A stretch of 64,000 nt of DNA from Pseudomonas faucium (GTDB taxonomy: Bacteria; Pseudomonadota; Gammaproteobacteria; Pseudomonadales; Pseudomonadaceae): NCBI RefSeq assembly GCF_021602585.1, contig NZ_BQIP01000007.1, positions 1-64,000 of the forward strand, read 5' to 3'. The position numbers and the translations under genes are program-made. Under the pieces are notes generated by a model. That model did no database searches and was not told the origin of the DNA. It saw only the letters and a program-made list of their open reading frames with translations. Below, piece after piece: positions 8,743-19,172 of this stretch. How positions within the stretch are numbered: the first letter of the stretch is position 1; every line of letters begins with the position of its first letter.

Positions 8743-10350
8743 ATGACCGACCAGACTACCCGCCTGCCAGTCCGCCGCGCCCTGATCAGCGTCTCCGACA
8801 AGACCGGTATCCTCGAATTCGCTCGTGAGCTGCAACAGCTCGGTGTCGAGATCCTGTCCACCGGCGGCACCTACAAGCTGCTCAAGGACAACGGCGTGAA
8901 CGCGGTGGAAGTGGCCGACTACACTGGCTTCGCCGAAATGATGGATGGCCGGGTCAAGACCCTGCACCCGAAGATCCACGGTGGCATCCTCGGCCGTCGC
9001 GGCGTCGACGACGCCATCATGAACGAGCACGGCATCAAGCCGATCGACCTGGTCGCCGTCAACCTGTACCCGTTCGAAGCCACCATCGCCAAGCCTGGCT
9101 GTGACCTGCCGACCGCCATCGAGAACATCGACATCGGCGGCCCGACCATGGTCCGTTCGGCAGCCAAGAACCACAAGGACGTGGCCATCGTGGTCAATGC
9201 CAGCGACTACGCCAGCGTCCTCGAAGGCCTCAAGGCCGGTGGCCTGACCTACGCCCAGCGCTTCGACCTGATGCTCAAGGCGTTCGAGCACACCGCCGCC
9301 TACGACGGCATGATCGCCAACTACATGGGCACCATCGACCAGGCCAAGGACACGCTGTCCACCGAAGCGCGCAGCGAATTCCCGCGCACCTTCAACAGCC
9401 AGTTCGTCAAGGCCCAGGAAATGCGCTACGGCGAGAACCCGCACCAGAGCGCGGCGTTCTACGTTGAAGCGAAAAAAGGCGAGGCCAGCGTTTCCACCGC
9501 CATCCAGCTGCAGGGCAAGGAGCTGTCGTTCAACAACGTGGCCGACACCGATGCCGCGCTGGAGTGCGTGAAGAGCTTCGTCAAGCCGGCCTGCGTCATC
9601 GTCAAGCACGCCAACCCGTGCGGCGTGGCCGTGGTGCCTGAAGACGAAGGCGGCATCCGCAAGGCCTACGACCTGGCCTACGCCACCGACACCGAGTCGG
9701 CGTTCGGCGGCATCATCGCCTTCAACCGCGAGCTGGACGGCGAAACCGCCAAGGCCATCGTCGAGCGCCAGTTCGTCGAAGTGATCATCGCCCCGAAAAT
9801 CTCCCAGGCTGCCCGCGACGTGGTCGCGGCCAAGCAGAACGTGCGCCTGCTCGAGTGCGGCGAGTGGCCTGCCGAGCGTGCTGCCGGTTGGGACTTCAAG
9901 CGCGTCAACGGTGGCCTGCTGGTGCAGAGCCGCGACAACGGCATGATCACCGCCGAAGATTTGAAGATCGTCACCAAGCGTGCACCGACCGAGCAAGAGA
10001 TCCACGACCTGGTGTTCGCCTGGAAAGTGGCCAAGTTCGTCAAGTCCAACGCCATCGTCTACGCCAAGCAGCGCCAGACCATCGGCGTCGGCGCCGGCCA
10101 GATGAGCCGCGTCAACTCCGCCCGCATTGCTGCCATCAAGGCCGAGCATGCTGGCCTGCAGGTGCAGGGCGCGGTGATGGCCTCGGATGCGTTCTTCCCG
10201 TTCCGTGATGGCATCGACAATGCGGCTAAAGTGGGTATCAGCGCCGTGATCCAGCCGGGTGGTTCGATGCGTGATGCTGAAGTCATCGCCGCTGCCGACG
10301 AAGCCGGCATCGCGATGGTGTTCACCGGCATGCGCCACTTCCGCCACTAA
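8743..10350 (+). CDS. purH: Bifunctional AICAR transformylase / IMP cyclohydrolase
   Basis: Catalyses the last two steps of IMP synthesis. The 535-residue protein has an N-terminal MGS-like cyclohydrolase domain ([32 protein letters not shown]) and a C-terminal formyltransferase domain ([44 protein letters not shown]). The ATG at 8743 was chosen over 8731 because the family starts with MTDQ-like residues. In pseudomonads it is followed by purD; here a REP pair lies between them. Confidence 0.98.
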
Positions 10351-10376
10351 TCAAGATGGCCGGGCGATCCCCGGCC

Positions 10377-10494
10377 CTGTAGGAGCGGCCTTGCGTCGCG
10401 AAGGGCCGCAAAGCGGCCCCAGGTTTCAAGCATCGCCGCATGAACCCTGGGGCTGCCTTGCAGCCCTTTCGCGACACAAGGCCGCTCCTACAGG
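10377..10494. repeat. REP pair (GGCCTTG...GCGAAGGGCC class) between purH and purD
   Basis: Two inverted copies of the TAGGAGCGGCCTTG / CAAGGCCGCTCCTA type face each other (10377-10420 and 10446-10494). It lies inside what would otherwise be the purH-purD operon and could affect mRNA processing or partial termination. Confidence 0.9.
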
Positions 10495-10527
10495 GAACGA
10501 GGATCGCCGCCAAACAGAGGTTTTGAC

Positions 10528-11823
10528 ATGAAAGTTTTGATCATCGGCAGCGGCGGCCGTGAGCACGCCCTGGCCTGGAAAGTCGCCCAGGACCCACGCG
10601 TCGAGAAAGTCTTCGTTGCCCCGGGCAACGCCGGCACCGCCATCGAAGCCAAGTGCGAGAACGTCGCCATCGACGTCACCGCCCTCGAGCAACTGGCCGA
10701 TTTCGCCGAGAAGAACGTCGACCTGACCATCGTCGGCCCAGAAGCGCCACTGGTCATTGGCGTCGTCGACCTGTTCCGCAGCCGCGGCCTGGACTGCTTC
10801 GGCCCGACCAAGGGCGCGGCCCAGCTGGAAGGCTCCAAGGCCTTTACCAAGGATTTCCTGGCACGCCACAAGATCCCGACCGCCGACTACCAGAACTTCA
10901 CCGAGATCGAGCCAGCCCTGGCCTACCTGAAGGAAAAGGGCGCGCCGATCGTGATCAAGGCCGACGGCCTGGCCGCAGGCAAGGGCGTGATCGTCGCCAT
11001 GACCCTGCAGGAAGCCGAAGACGCCGTGCGTGACATGCTCGCCGGCAACGCCTTCGGTGACGCAGGTTCGCGCGTGGTGATCGAAGAGTTCCTCGACGGC
11101 GAGGAAGCCAGCTTCATCGTCATGGTCGACGGCCACAACGTGCTGCCCATGGCCACCAGCCAGGACCACAAGCGCGTCGGCGACCAGGACACCGGCCCCA
11201 ACACCGGCGGCATGGGTGCCTACTCCCCGGCGCCGGTGGTCACCGCCGACGTGCACCAGCGCGTGATGGACCAGGTGATCTGGCCGACCGTGCGCGGCAT
11301 GGCCGAGGAAGGCAACGTGTACACCGGCTTCCTGTATGCCGGCCTGATGATCGACAAGGCGGGCAACCCCAAGGTCATCGAGTTCAACTGCCGCTTCGGC
11401 GACCCTGAAACCCAGCCGGTCATGCTGCGCCTGGAGTCGAGCCTGGTGCTGCTGATCGAAGCCGCCTTCGCCAAGGCCCTGGACAAGGTCGAGGCCCAGT
11501 GGGACCCGCGCCCGAGCCTGGGCGTGGTGCTGGCCGCCGGTGGCTACCCGGGCGACTACGCCAAGGGCGAGGTGATCAACGGCCTGGATGCAGCCGCCAA
11601 GATCGAAGGCAAGGTGTTCCACGCCGGCACTTCGCTCAAGGATGGCCAAGTGGTCAGCAACGGCGGCCGCGTGCTCTGCGCCACCGCCATGGGCGCCAGC
11701 GTGGCCGACGCCCAGCAGCAGGCCTACCGCCTGGCCAAGGAAGTGTCCTGGAACGGTAGCTTCTACCGCACCGACATCGGCTACCGGGCCATCGCCCGCG
11801 AGCGCGGTGAACACCAGCAGTAA
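10528..11823 (+). CDS. purD: Phosphoribosylamine-glycine ligase
   Basis: ATP-dependent ligation of glycine to phosphoribosylamine, the second step of purine synthesis. The 431-residue ATP-grasp protein shows MKVLIIGSGGREHALAWK, VGPEAPLVIGVVD, VIKADGLAAGKGVIVAM, DHKRVGDQDTGPNTGGMGAY and EFNCRFGDPETQ. All expected domains are present at normal length. It follows purH and precedes retS, as in P. aeruginosa. Confidence 0.98.
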   Translation: MKVLIIGSGGREHALAWKVAQDPRVEKVFVAPGNAGTAIEAKCENVAIDVTALEQLADFAEKNVDLTIVGPEAPLVIGVVDLFRSRGLDCFGPTKGAAQLEGSKAFTKDFLARHKIPTADYQNFTEIEPALAYLKEKGAPIVIKADGLAAGKGVIVAMTLQEAEDAVRDMLAGNAFGDAGSRVVIEEFLDGEEASFIVMVDGHNVLPMATSQDHKRVGDQDTGPNTGGMGAYSPAPVVTADVHQRVMDQVIWPTVRGMAEEGNVYTGFLYAGLMIDKAGNPKVIEFNCRFGDPETQPVMLRLESSLVLLIEAAFAKALDKVEAQWDPRPSLGVVLAAGGYPGDYAKGEVINGLDAAAKIEGKVFHAGTSLKDGQVVSNGGRVLCATAMGASVADAQQQAYRLAKEVSWNGSFYRTDIGYRAIARERGEHQQ

Positions 11824-11829
11824 GTTTTA

Positions 11830-11866
11830 CCGAATGGCCGCTGCGCCTTGCGCATGCGGCATTCGG
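11830..11866 (+). terminator. Stable hairpin after purD
   Basis: CCGAATG (11830-11836) pairs with CATTCGG (11860-11866), with further inner pairing and a CTT loop. A second short hairpin (GGCCCC/GGGGCC) follows at 11878-11892. Neither has a strong T-run after it, so the terminator call is tentative. Confidence 0.4.
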
Positions 11867-11958
11867 CTCGTCGACGAGGCCCCACTGGGGCCTTGCCTTC
11901 GACTTGGCGCGCCGCGCATAGTTAATACCCGGCACATCGGCTAGGAAGGGATCTCGTA

Positions 11959-14733
11959 GTGCGTCGGCTTCGGATTGCCACAGCTCTGATCGTCAGCTTG
12001 CTGACCTTGCTCTGCCTGCTCCCGGCTTCGGCCGAGCAAGGCGGTGGCTGGTCCGTTCTGCTCGACGAACAGGCCAACCTGCAATTGAGCGATGTGCGTT
12101 CCGATCGCTATCGCAGCCAGTTCAGCCCCACCACCCTCGGCGAACTCGATGCCGCCCCTGCCGAACAGGCACTGTGGCTGCATTACCGCCTGGAACCGGG
12201 TGACCAGGAGCAACTGCTGCGGGTATTCGCCCCCGACCTCTCGCACCTGGACCTGTACGCCCTCGATGGCGACAAGTTGCTGCGCCAGCTGCGCCATGGC
12301 CGCCAGGCCGGCAATGCCAGCCCAACCCTGCGCGGCAGCGACCATGTACTGCCACTGCCCAACAGCACGCACCCGCTGGATATCTACCTGCGCCTGGTCT
12401 CCGAGCACCAGCTGCGCCCGGCCATCAGCCTCGAGCCTGCGGCCGTGGCCGCCTCCGACCACAGCCTGCCGTTGCTGTTCGGCATGCTCTTCGGCGGTTT
12501 GCTGATGCTGATCCTGCACAACCTGATCCGCTTCCTCTACACCCGCTCCAGCACCACCCTGATTCTTGCCCTGTACCACGGCCTGATGCTGCTCAGCGGC
12601 CTGATCCTGCTCAACCTCAGCGGCCCCTGGTGGCACCTGTGGCACAGCGCACAAACCCCGGCCGCCTACCTCACACTCGTGCTGGCGGGCCTGGCGGGGT
12701 TGTATTTCACCCAGCACTTCTTCGCCCCCTGCCGCTCGCCGCGGCTCGACCGCCTGCTGCAGGGCGAAATGCTGGTCACTGCGGTCAGCGGGCTGATCCT
12801 GCTGTTCGTCGACACCCTGCCGCTCAACCTGATGACCTATGCCCTGCTGGCCCTGGGCAGCCTGACCATGCTGCTGGTCAGCAGCTACCACTGGTACAAG
12901 GGCTACACGCCGGCACGGCTGTTCAGCCTGGCCATGCTGGTGTTCAACCTCGGTGGCCTGGTGCTGCTGCCGGCCCTGCTGGGCCTCACCCGCACCTCCA
13001 CGCCATGGCTGCTGTGCATCCTCATGGGCCTGACGGTGGTGTGCGGGCTGCTGCTCAACCTGGCCGTCAGCGAGCGCCTGCGGCGCATGAGCGAAGAGCG
13101 TTTCAGCGCCAGCCGGGCGCTGGCCGCCAGCGATGCCGAAATCAATGCCAAGGCCGAGTTCCTCGCCAAGATCAGCCACGAAATCCGCACCCCCATGAAC
13201 GGCGTGCTGGGCATGACCGAGCTGCTGCTGGGCACGCCGCTGTCGGTCAAGCAGCGCGACTACGTGCAGACCATCCACAGCGCCGGCAACGAACTGCTCA
13301 CGCTGATCAACGAGATTCTCGACATTTCCAAGCTCGAATCGCGGCAGATCGAACTGGACGACGTGCAGTTCGACCTCAACGCCCTGATCGAAGATTGCCT
13401 GAACATCTTCCGGGCCAAGGCCGAGCAGCAGAACATCGAGCTGATCAGCTTCACCCAGCCGCAGGTACCGAGGGTGATCAGCGGCGACCCGACGCGCCTG
13501 CGCCAGGCCCTGTCGAGCCTGCTGGAAAACGCCCTGAAGAACACCGACCAGGGCGAGATCCTGCTGGTGGTGGCGCTGGACCAGCGCGGCGAAGTGCCAC
13601 GCCTGCGCATCGCCGTGCAGGACAGCGGCGAGCCGCTGCCGGCCGCCGAGCGCGAAGCCCTGCTGCAGGCCGAACTGCACAGCCACCACTTCCTTTCCAG
13701 CAACAAGCTCGGTGGCCACCTGGGCCTGGTGATCGCCAAGCAGCTCATCGGCCTGATGCAGGGCGAGTTCGGCATCAAGAGCAGCACCAGCATGGGCAAC
13801 ACCCTGTGGCTGACCCTGCCGCTCGACCCCTCGCGCCTGGAGCAGCCGCCGGCCGACCTCGACGGCCCGCTGCGCGACGCCCGGGTGCTGGTGGTGGACG
13901 ACAACGACACCTGCCGCAAGGTGCTGGTGCAACAGTGCAGCGCCTGGGGCATGAATGTCAGCGCGGTGCCATCCGGCAAGGAAGCGCTGGCCCTGCTGCG
14001 GACCAAGGCGCACCTGCGCGACTACTTCGACGCGGTGCTGCTCGACCAGAACATGCCTGGCATGACCGGCATGCAGCTGGCGGCCAAGATCAAGGAAGAC
14101 CCGAGCCTGAACCACGACATCCTGGTGGTGATGCTCACCGGCATCAGCAACGCGCCGAGCAAGGTCATCGCCCGCAACGCCGGGGTCAAGCGCATCCTCG
14201 CCAAGCCGGTGGCCGGCTACACCCTGAAGACCACCCTGGCCGAAGAACTGGCCCAGCGCGGCCGCGAGCAGGCGGTGCCGAGCAGCGTGGCGAACACGCC
14301 ATCGGCGCCGGAGCTTCCGGGGGATTTCCGCGTGCTGGTGGCCGAAGACAACAGCATCTCGACCAAGGTGATCCGCGGCATGCTGGGCAAGCTGAACCTC
14401 GACCCGGACACCGCCAGCAACGGCGAAGAAGCCCTGCAGGCGATGAAGGCCCAGCGCTATGACCTGGTGTTGATGGACTGCGAAATGCCGATTCTCGATG
14501 GCTTCTCCGCGACCCAGCAGCTGCGCGACTGGGAGCTGGCCAACCAGCGCCGGCGCACGCCGGTCGTGGCCCTGACCGCGCACATCCTGGCCGAGCACAA
14601 GGAGCGCGCGCGCCTGGCCGGCATGGATGGGCACATGGCCAAGCCGGTGGAGCTTTCGCAGCTGCGCGAGCTGATCCAGTACTGGGCCAGGCAGCGCGAA
14701 GCCAAGGCTGACGATCCGCTGCATACCTCCTGA
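11959..14733 (+). CDS. retS: Hybrid sensor kinase RetS
   Basis: Membrane hybrid kinase that in P. aeruginosa blocks GacS and so suppresses the Gac/Rsm switch from acute to sessile lifestyle. The 924-residue protein has a GTG start and signal peptide (to about residue 28), a periplasmic 7TMR-DISMED2 domain, seven membrane helices (about 170-365), a HisKA domain with [15 protein letters not shown] at about 400-415, an HATPase domain and two receiver domains ([10 protein letters not shown] with LLDQNMPG near 694; [10 protein letters not shown] with [11 protein letters not shown] near 838). This architecture and the purH-purD-retS-marC order match RetS specifically. Its own kinase activity is not assumed. 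Confidence 0.93.
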   Translation: MRRLRIATALIVSLLTLLCLLPASAEQGGGWSVLLDEQANLQLSDVRSDRYRSQFSPTTLGELDAAPAEQALWLHYRLEPGDQEQLLRVFAPDLSHLDLYALDGDKLLRQLRHGRQAGNASPTLRGSDHVLPLPNSTHPLDIYLRLVSEHQLRPAISLEPAAVAASDHSLPLLFGMLFGGLLMLILHNLIRFLYTRSSTTLILALYHGLMLLSGLILLNLSGPWWHLWHSAQTPAAYLTLVLAGLAGLYFTQHFFAPCRSPRLDRLLQGEMLVTAVSGLILLFVDTLPLNLMTYALLALGSLTMLLVSSYHWYKGYTPARLFSLAMLVFNLGGLVLLPALLGLTRTSTPWLLCILMGLTVVCGLLLNLAVSERLRRMSEERFSASRALAASDAEINAKAEFLAKISHEIRTPMNGVLGMTELLLGTPLSVKQRDYVQTIHSAGNELLTLINEILDISKLESRQIELDDVQFDLNALIEDCLNIFRAKAEQQNIELISFTQPQVPRVISGDPTRLRQALSSLLENALKNTDQGEILLVVALDQRGEVPRLRIAVQDSGEPLPAAEREALLQAELHSHHFLSSNKLGGHLGLVIAKQLIGLMQGEFGIKSSTSMGNTLWLTLPLDPSRLEQPPADLDGPLRDARVLVVDDNDTCRKVLVQQCSAWGMNVSAVPSGKEALALLRTKAHLRDYFDAVLLDQNMPGMTGMQLAAKIKEDPSLNHDILVVMLTGISNAPSKVIARNAGVKRILAKPVAGYTLKTTLAEELAQRGREQAVPSSVANTPSAPELPGDFRVLVAEDNSISTKVIRGMLGKLNLDPDTASNGEEALQAMKAQRYDLVLMDCEMPILDGFSATQQLRDWELANQRRRTPVVALTAHILAEHKERARLAGMDGHMAKPVELSQLRELIQYWARQREAKADDPLHTS

Positions 14734-14803
14734 ACTATAGTGGCTGCATCCCCCGCGTCACGGGTAAGCCCTGCCCTCGACGGCCCTGCCAGGAATCGCG
14801 CTC

Positions 14804-15400
14804 ATGCTCCATGAGTTGTTCAGTGTCTACCTCAAGATGCTCGTGCTCTACAGCCCATTCTTCGTGCTGTCGTGCTTCATCAGCCTGACCCGCGGCCACT
14901 CCAGCAAGGAGCGCAAGCAGCTGGCCTGGAAGGTGGCCTTTGCGGCGCTGGTTGCCAGCGTGCTGTTGTATCTGTTCGGCCGGGTGATCTTCGGCATCTT
15001 CGGCATCACCGCCGACGCCTTTCGCATCGGCGCCGGCAGCGTGCTGTTCATCTCGGCCCTGAGCATGGCCCAGGGCAAGCCGGCCGTTCAGGCCGACAAC
15101 GTGCAGCAGGATGTGACCATCGTGCCGCTGACCATCCCGCTCACGGTAGGCCCCGGCACCATCGGTGCACTGCTGGTGATGGGCGTGGGGCAACCGCATT
15201 GGGACGACAAGCTGCTGGCGATCATCAGCATTGCCCTGGCCAGCTTCACCGTGGGCCTGGTGCTGTACCTCTCGCATGGCATCGAGCGCATCCTCGGCGA
15301 CCAGGGCCTGCAGATCGTCAGCCGGCTGATGGGGTTGTTCGTCTGCGCGCTGGCGGCGCAGATCATCTTTACCGGGATCAAGGGCTACCTGCTGCCCTAG
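14804..15400 (+). CDS. MarC-family integral membrane protein
   Basis: A 198-residue protein with about six hydrophobic helices, in the MarC/UPF0056 family (IPLTIPLTVGPGTIGALLVMG is the recognisable motif). The molecular function of this family is not established despite the name. It follows retS, as in P. aeruginosa. Its TAG stop shares the palindrome CTAG with the stop of the convergent gene on the other strand, so the two coding regions overlap by four bases and no terminator separates them. Confidence 0.88.
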   Translation: MLHELFSVYLKMLVLYSPFFVLSCFISLTRGHSSKERKQLAWKVAFAALVASVLLYLFGRVIFGIFGITADAFRIGAGSVLFISALSMAQGKPAVQADNVQQDVTIVPLTIPLTVGPGTIGALLVMGVGQPHWDDKLLAIISIALASFTVGLVLYLSHGIERILGDQGLQIVSRLMGLFVCALAAQIIFTGIKGYLLP

Positions 15401-16020
15401 ATCTCCATCTCATGGATGTCCTTGAGCGACATCACGTGCAGCCCTCGCTCGACCTTGCTGCGCCAAAGCAGGTCGAACTGCAGGGTATTGAAGCGCACCA
15501 GCTCGGCGTTGACCCGCATGTTGCGCCGCTCGCGAAACAGAAAGCCCGCCGTGAAGGCCGAACCCTCCCCCGCTTCGTGATACAGGACGATGTCAACGTA
15601 ATTGCTACTCGAAGGCGCGCAGGACAACAGCTGAAATTGCGCGCGCTGATTGCTGTGTGACTCGAAATTCAGCAATGGCTGGCCGTTTCTTTTCAGCGCT
15701 TCGAACGTCAGTGACATGTGGCTGGCGTGCGCTTGCCCGGCGACGGCACCGATCCTGGCCAGCACCTGCTCGACCTTTATCGCACGCTGTGGATCAGGCC
15801 AGTGGACCTGTTCTGCCGACCTCGCGTCCGTGCCCAGGTGCATCAACTTTCTCAGGTAATAGCGGTACTGCGCTTCGGCCGATTCGTGCGGCACGTCATT
15901 CATGGTCGCATCCTCGGCCCACAACGACGCCAGCTTCACCGCCTCGCGCTGACGCGGGTTGGTTCCAGGGAGCAAGGACACCAGGCTGCCACCCACCACG
16001 ACGGCTTCATGTCGGTCCAT
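15397..16020 (-). CDS. Unknown protein, third gene of a three-paralogue cluster
   Basis: I do not recognise a family. The 207-residue product starts at an ATG with a strong Shine-Dalgarno (AGGAGG), overlapping the end of the upstream gene by 14 bases; an earlier in-frame ATG at 16068 is less likely. No signal peptide or clear membrane helix is seen. The last 33 residues (from VRFNTLQF to DIHEMEI) align without gaps to the last 33 of the protein encoded at 16686-17375 (from LSFNEVVY to VSEFEI), sharing F, N, R, E, L, K and a terminal E-x-E-I. The two look homologous. It ends sharing a CTAG with the marC stop. Confidence 0.75.
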   Translation of the reverse strand: MDRHEAVVVGGSLVSLLPGTNPRQREAVKLASLWAEDATMNDVPHESAEAQYRYYLRKLMHLGTDARSAEQVHWPDPQRAIKVEQVLARIGAVAGQAHASHMSLTFEALKRNGQPLLNFESHSNQRAQFQLLSCAPSSSNYVDIVLYHEAGEGSAFTAGFLFRERRNMRVNAELVRFNTLQFDLLWRSKVERGLHVMSLKDIHEMEI

Positions 16021-16624
16021 GGCTAGCCTCCTGTTCGAGCAGGCCCAGCTGCCTGATGTGTTTGCCATGCTCGCTGGACTCGAGCACGGCGTGCAGCTTG
16101 CGGTGATCAGATTCAGACACGTAGTCGCTCAGTATCACAACGCTTTCGCGCAGGTCGATCCCTTTCGCCAAACCGTCTTGGGCCAGCCCGCAGAGATCGA
16201 TCGATGGGCCCGGTAACAGAACGCCCAGTTCATGGACGACGCCGCTTTTGGCCACGGTGAATGAATTCAGGCACTGCTGCGCCGGATTCTGGGTCAGCTG
16301 GGTAACGGCCGCTTGCAGATAGCCGGATAGGCCGGGGTGGCGTGCCTGCAACCTGTCCCTGAGCAAATTCAGCGGCAAGGCGACGGCACTCTCCTGGTAA
16401 TCGCTGTGACTGCGGGTGAGAACCCAGCCACGCTCCTCCAATGCCGTGCGGTAGCCGCTGTACCAACGCGCATAGTTGGCAAAACGTGAGCCATTGAGCT
16501 TGTCTGAATGCAGCTGGGCGTACAGCAGAGAGTCCAGCGCGTACTGCCTTTGTGGCAGCGCTGCCTGCGCGACCAGCAAGGCCGTGCCGCCAGCGAGCCA
16601 CAGGGAATAGCTTTCCTTACTCAT
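16007..16624 (-). CDS. Unknown protein, second gene of a three-paralogue cluster
   Basis: Unrecognised 205-residue protein. It starts at an ATG preceded by GAGG. The N-terminus is mildly hydrophobic (LWLAGGTALLVAQAALPQRQ) but not a convincing signal peptide. It contains WYSGYRTALEERGWVL, which matches WFNKFLEVMRTCGWVV of the first gene position for position at the W, aromatic and GWV sites, suggesting the two are divergent relatives. A terminator-like hairpin lies just upstream, between it and the first gene. It overlaps the downstream gene by 14 bases, so those two are probably translationally coupled. Confidence 0.72.
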   Translation of the reverse strand: MSKESYSLWLAGGTALLVAQAALPQRQYALDSLLYAQLHSDKLNGSRFANYARWYSGYRTALEERGWVLTRSHSDYQESAVALPLNLLRDRLQARHPGLSGYLQAAVTQLTQNPAQQCLNSFTVAKSGVVHELGVLLPGPSIDLCGLAQDGLAKGIDLRESVVILSDYVSESDHRKLHAVLESSEHGKHIRQLGLLEQEASHGPT

Positions 16625-16650
16625 CGAAATACCTCGAGTTTCAAGCGCAG

Positions 16651-16679
16651 AAAAAGAAAACGGGGCCATCAGGCCCCGC
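16651..16679 (-). terminator. Terminator between the first and second paralogue genes
   Basis: Read on the minus strand, GCGGGGCC-TGAT-GGCCCCG is followed by TTTTCTTTTT. It begins a few bases after the stop of the 16686-17375 gene. It would reduce or block expression of the two downstream genes from the same transcript, giving excess first protein. Confidence 0.8.
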
Positions 16680-16685
16680 TGCAGA

Positions 16686-17375
16686 TCAGATCTCGAATTC
16701 GCTGACGGCCTTAACTGCCTTGTCGATGAGCTTGCCTTCGATCGACGCCCGCACCTCGTCGGTGTACACCACCTCGTTGAAGCTCAGCACGACCGAACCG
16801 CTGTACCGCTCCGTGCTCGAGCTCCTCCACTCGAACACCAGGGTATCCAGGTCGTTTTCGCTCGGCGAAGCACTGAAGGCGTTCACCAGCATGAACAGTT
16901 CACCCTCGGGAGTTTCGATACAGGCCGCCAGGCCCGTGGTCGAGACCGGGTGGCCCTTGATGTTCTGCTTGTAGATTTCCTGCGCTTCGGTGATGCCGCC
17001 CAGCGCCTCCAGGCCCTTGCCGATCAACTGGGTGATGGCCTCGCCCAAGGGGCCGCCGAGCAAGGCCTGGCCCGCGGCACTGGCGACCTTGAAGGCCACC
17101 GGCCCCAGGGTCAGCGAGCGGCTTTGGTCGTAGTCACGCTCGTAGGAGCGCTTGCCCACCACCCAGCCACAGGTGCGCATCACTTCCAGGAACTTGTTGA
17201 ACCAGGCCTCGGATTCGCCATCGCGATCGTGCTGCTTGGAAGCCACGCGAGAGGCGAACTGGAAGGTGGTTTTGGCATCGCGGCGTTTTTGCGCGGAAAT
17301 GCCAGCGCTCAGCGCGAGGAGGGATTGTTCGACGACGGCGATGCTGTCGCCACTGACAGGGTTTTGATCGGTCAT
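16686..17375 (-). CDS. Unknown protein, first gene of a three-paralogue cluster
   Basis: Unrecognised 229-residue protein without signal peptide. The middle has a hydrophobic, glycine-rich amphipathic stretch at about 108-140 (VASAAGQALLGGPLGEAI), which could insert in or lie on a membrane. Two segments match the neighbouring genes: WFNKFLEVMRTCGWVV with the second gene and the C-terminal 33 residues with the third. It lies 100 bases downstream of the cobJ fusion on the same strand, behind a strong hairpin. A pore-forming or membrane-active role is conceivable from the glycine-rich helix but is only inference. Confidence 0.75.
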   Translation of the reverse strand: MTDQNPVSGDSIAVVEQSLLALSAGISAQKRRDAKTTFQFASRVASKQHDRDGESEAWFNKFLEVMRTCGWVVGKRSYERDYDQSRSLTLGPVAFKVASAAGQALLGGPLGEAITQLIGKGLEALGGITEAQEIYKQNIKGHPVSTTGLAACIETPEGELFMLVNAFSASPSENDLDTLVFEWRSSSTERYSGSVVLSFNEVVYTDEVRASIEGKLIDKAVKAVSEFEI

Positions 17376-17389
17376 GTGCAGAGTACCTT

Positions 17390-17422
17390 GAAGGCCCCGA
17401 CGGGGATCGTCGAGGGGCCTTC
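17390..17422. repeat. Long hairpin between cobJ and the paralogue cluster
   Basis: GAAGGCCCC and GGGGCCTTC form a 9-bp stem, with an inner CGACG/CGTCG extension. No T-run follows on the minus strand. It ends 15 bases before the start of the next minus-strand gene, so it may be a terminator of the cob operon or a structured leader of that gene. Confidence 0.5.
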
Positions 17423-17474
17423 ACCCTATGCTGCAAATGACGGGGGAGCAGGCATGACCCGTTTCCCTTGGTGC

Positions 17475-19172
17475 TCAGCCTGCGCTCGGATACCAGCGCG
17501 GCGTGTACACCCACTGGGTGCCATCGGCCTTGGGGAACTGGCAGGTAGTGGAGGACCCCAGCAGCACCATGGTGCGCATGTCGACCATCTCCGGCACCAG
17601 CTCGGCCAGCGACACCACCTTGAGCGTCTGCCCCGGCCTACCGATGTCACGGCCAAGGACTACAGGTGTATTCCCCTCCCGGTGCCGACGCACAACCTCC
17701 AGCGCCCGCCCAAGCTGGTGCGGCCTGGATTTGGAAATCGGGTTGTAGAAGGCCAGTACCAGGTCGGCCTGGGCCGCCAGGTCCAGGCGTTTTTCGATGA
17801 TTGACCAGGGCTTGAGGTTATCCGACAGCGACATCACGCAGAAGTCATGCCCCAGCGGCGCACCGGCCTGGGCAGCGGTGGCCAGCGACGCTGAAACCCC
17901 CGGCAGCATTTGCAGGTCGACACGGTGCCAGGCCGGGTCGTCGGATGCGTGCAGCGCTTCGAGCACTGCGGCAGCCATGGCGAACACGCCCGGGTCGCCC
18001 GACGACACCACCACCACCGAACGGCCTTGGGCGGCGAGCTCGAAGGCATGCCTGGCGCGCTGCATTTCTTCACGGTTGTCGGTGCAGTGCAGCACCTGGT
18101 CGTCGCGGAACGGGCCGGCCATGCGCACATAGGTTTCATAGCCCAGCACGTCTTCGGCACGCGCCAGCTCGGCCTTCACCGCAGGCACCATCAGTTCGGC
18201 GGCGCCCGGGCCAAGGCCGATCACTGCCAGGCGGCCACGGCGGCGACCGACCCGGGCCACATCGACAGGTGCCGGGGCGATGGCGATGACCATGTCCGCC
18301 TGCTCCACCAGCGTGGCGCCCGGTATTTCGTCGGCCAGCAGGCTGGCCAGGCTGGCGGAAGGCGGCGCAAACCGCAGGCCCACGCCAAGTGCCGCAGCCG
18401 CTTCATGCAGCGCGGGCTCGGCCATCAAGGTATCGACGGCCAGCAGGCAAGCCAGAGCCTGCTCCGCCAGGCCGGCCTCGCGCAGCGCATCGCGAATCCG
18501 CGCCAGCAGATCCGGCCCGGCTTCGGCAAGCGCCACCACCAGCGAGCGGCGGTGGATCAGCAACTCGTCGCGGCTGGCCGGGCGTGCATCGCAGCCCACA
18601 TGAATGGTGCGCTGGGCACTGTCGCTGGCCGGCAACTGAGCCTGCAGCAACCAGGGCGCGTCGCCTTCGACACGCACCGCTTCGCCCGCCAGCAGGTCGG
18701 AGACGAAGCGCTTGCCCTGCTCGATATCCGCCAAGGCATAGCCTTCGGGCGGGTTCAGCAGGCAGGTGCCAAAGCGCAGCTCGCCACTGGTGGTGATGGC
18801 TGCCGCCACGCCCAGCGCGTCGCCCAGCTCGCGGGCCATGACGTTGACGCCACTCAGCCCGCCAAGCAGCGGCACCACGGCGCTGCCGTCCTCGGCCACT
18901 GCCAGCACCGGCGGCTCCTCGCCCTTCTCGCCAAGCAGGCTGGCAAGGCTGCGGATGACGATGCCTGCCGCGCACAAGGCGACGATCGGCGTGCCCTGCA
19001 GGTACAGCGCGCGCAGCGTGTCGCCGAACGCCTGGTAATACGCCTCGGCGCCTTCGACCCGGCCACTGAGGCCGTGAATCGTCGCCGCCGGATAGCGCTG
19101 CTGGATCCGTTGCGCCGTGGCCAGGCTGCCCGGGCCGAGGACGATGATTGCCGGGGCGCTGTGCATGCTCAT
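17475..19172 (-). CDS. cobJ: CbiG-CobJ fusion: cobalt-precorrin hydrolase-like / precorrin-3B C17-methyltransferase
   Basis: Ring contraction step of the corrin pathway. The 565-residue protein is twice the normal CobJ length. Residues about 40-130 are CbiG-like ([35 protein letters not shown]), about 205-315 resemble the CbiG C-terminal/CobE domain ([22 protein letters not shown]), and about 325-560 are the SAM methyltransferase CobJ ([41 protein letters not shown]). The ATG at 19172 overlaps the cobI stop as ATGA and is preferred to the ATGs at 19181 and 19166. It is the last gene of cobG-H-I-J. Confidence 0.93.
   Translation of the reverse strand: MSMHSAPAIIVLGPGSLATAQRIQQRYPAATIHGLSGRVEGAEAYYQAFGDTLRALYLQGTPIVALCAAGIVIRSLASLLGEKGEEPPVLAVAEDGSAVVPLLGGLSGVNVMARELGDALGVAAAITTSGELRFGTCLLNPPEGYALADIEQGKRFVSDLLAGEAVRVEGDAPWLLQAQLPASDSAQRTIHVGCDARPASRDELLIHRRSLVVALAEAGPDLLARIRDALREAGLAEQALACLLAVDTLMAEPALHEAAAALGVGLRFAPPSASLASLLADEIPGATLVEQADMVIAIAPAPVDVARVGRRRGRLAVIGLGPGAAELMVPAVKAELARAEDVLGYETYVRMAGPFRDDQVLHCTDNREEMQRARHAFELAAQGRSVVVVSSGDPGVFAMAAAVLEALHASDDPAWHRVDLQMLPGVSASLATAAQAGAPLGHDFCVMSLSDNLKPWSIIEKRLDLAAQADLVLAFYNPISKSRPHQLGRALEVVRRHREGNTPVVLGRDIGRPGQTLKVVSLAELVPEMVDMRTMVLLGSSTTCQFPKADGTQWVYTPRWYPSAG

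Noticed and set aside
8728-10347. 539-codon open frame antisense to purH
   Set aside because: It has the same length as purH on the opposite strand, caused by codon bias; no supporting start signal or domain.
11941-14724. 927-codon open frame antisense to retS
   Set aside because: It mirrors retS nearly end to end, is rich in Gln, Ala and His as expected for a shadow frame, and shows no recognisable domain.
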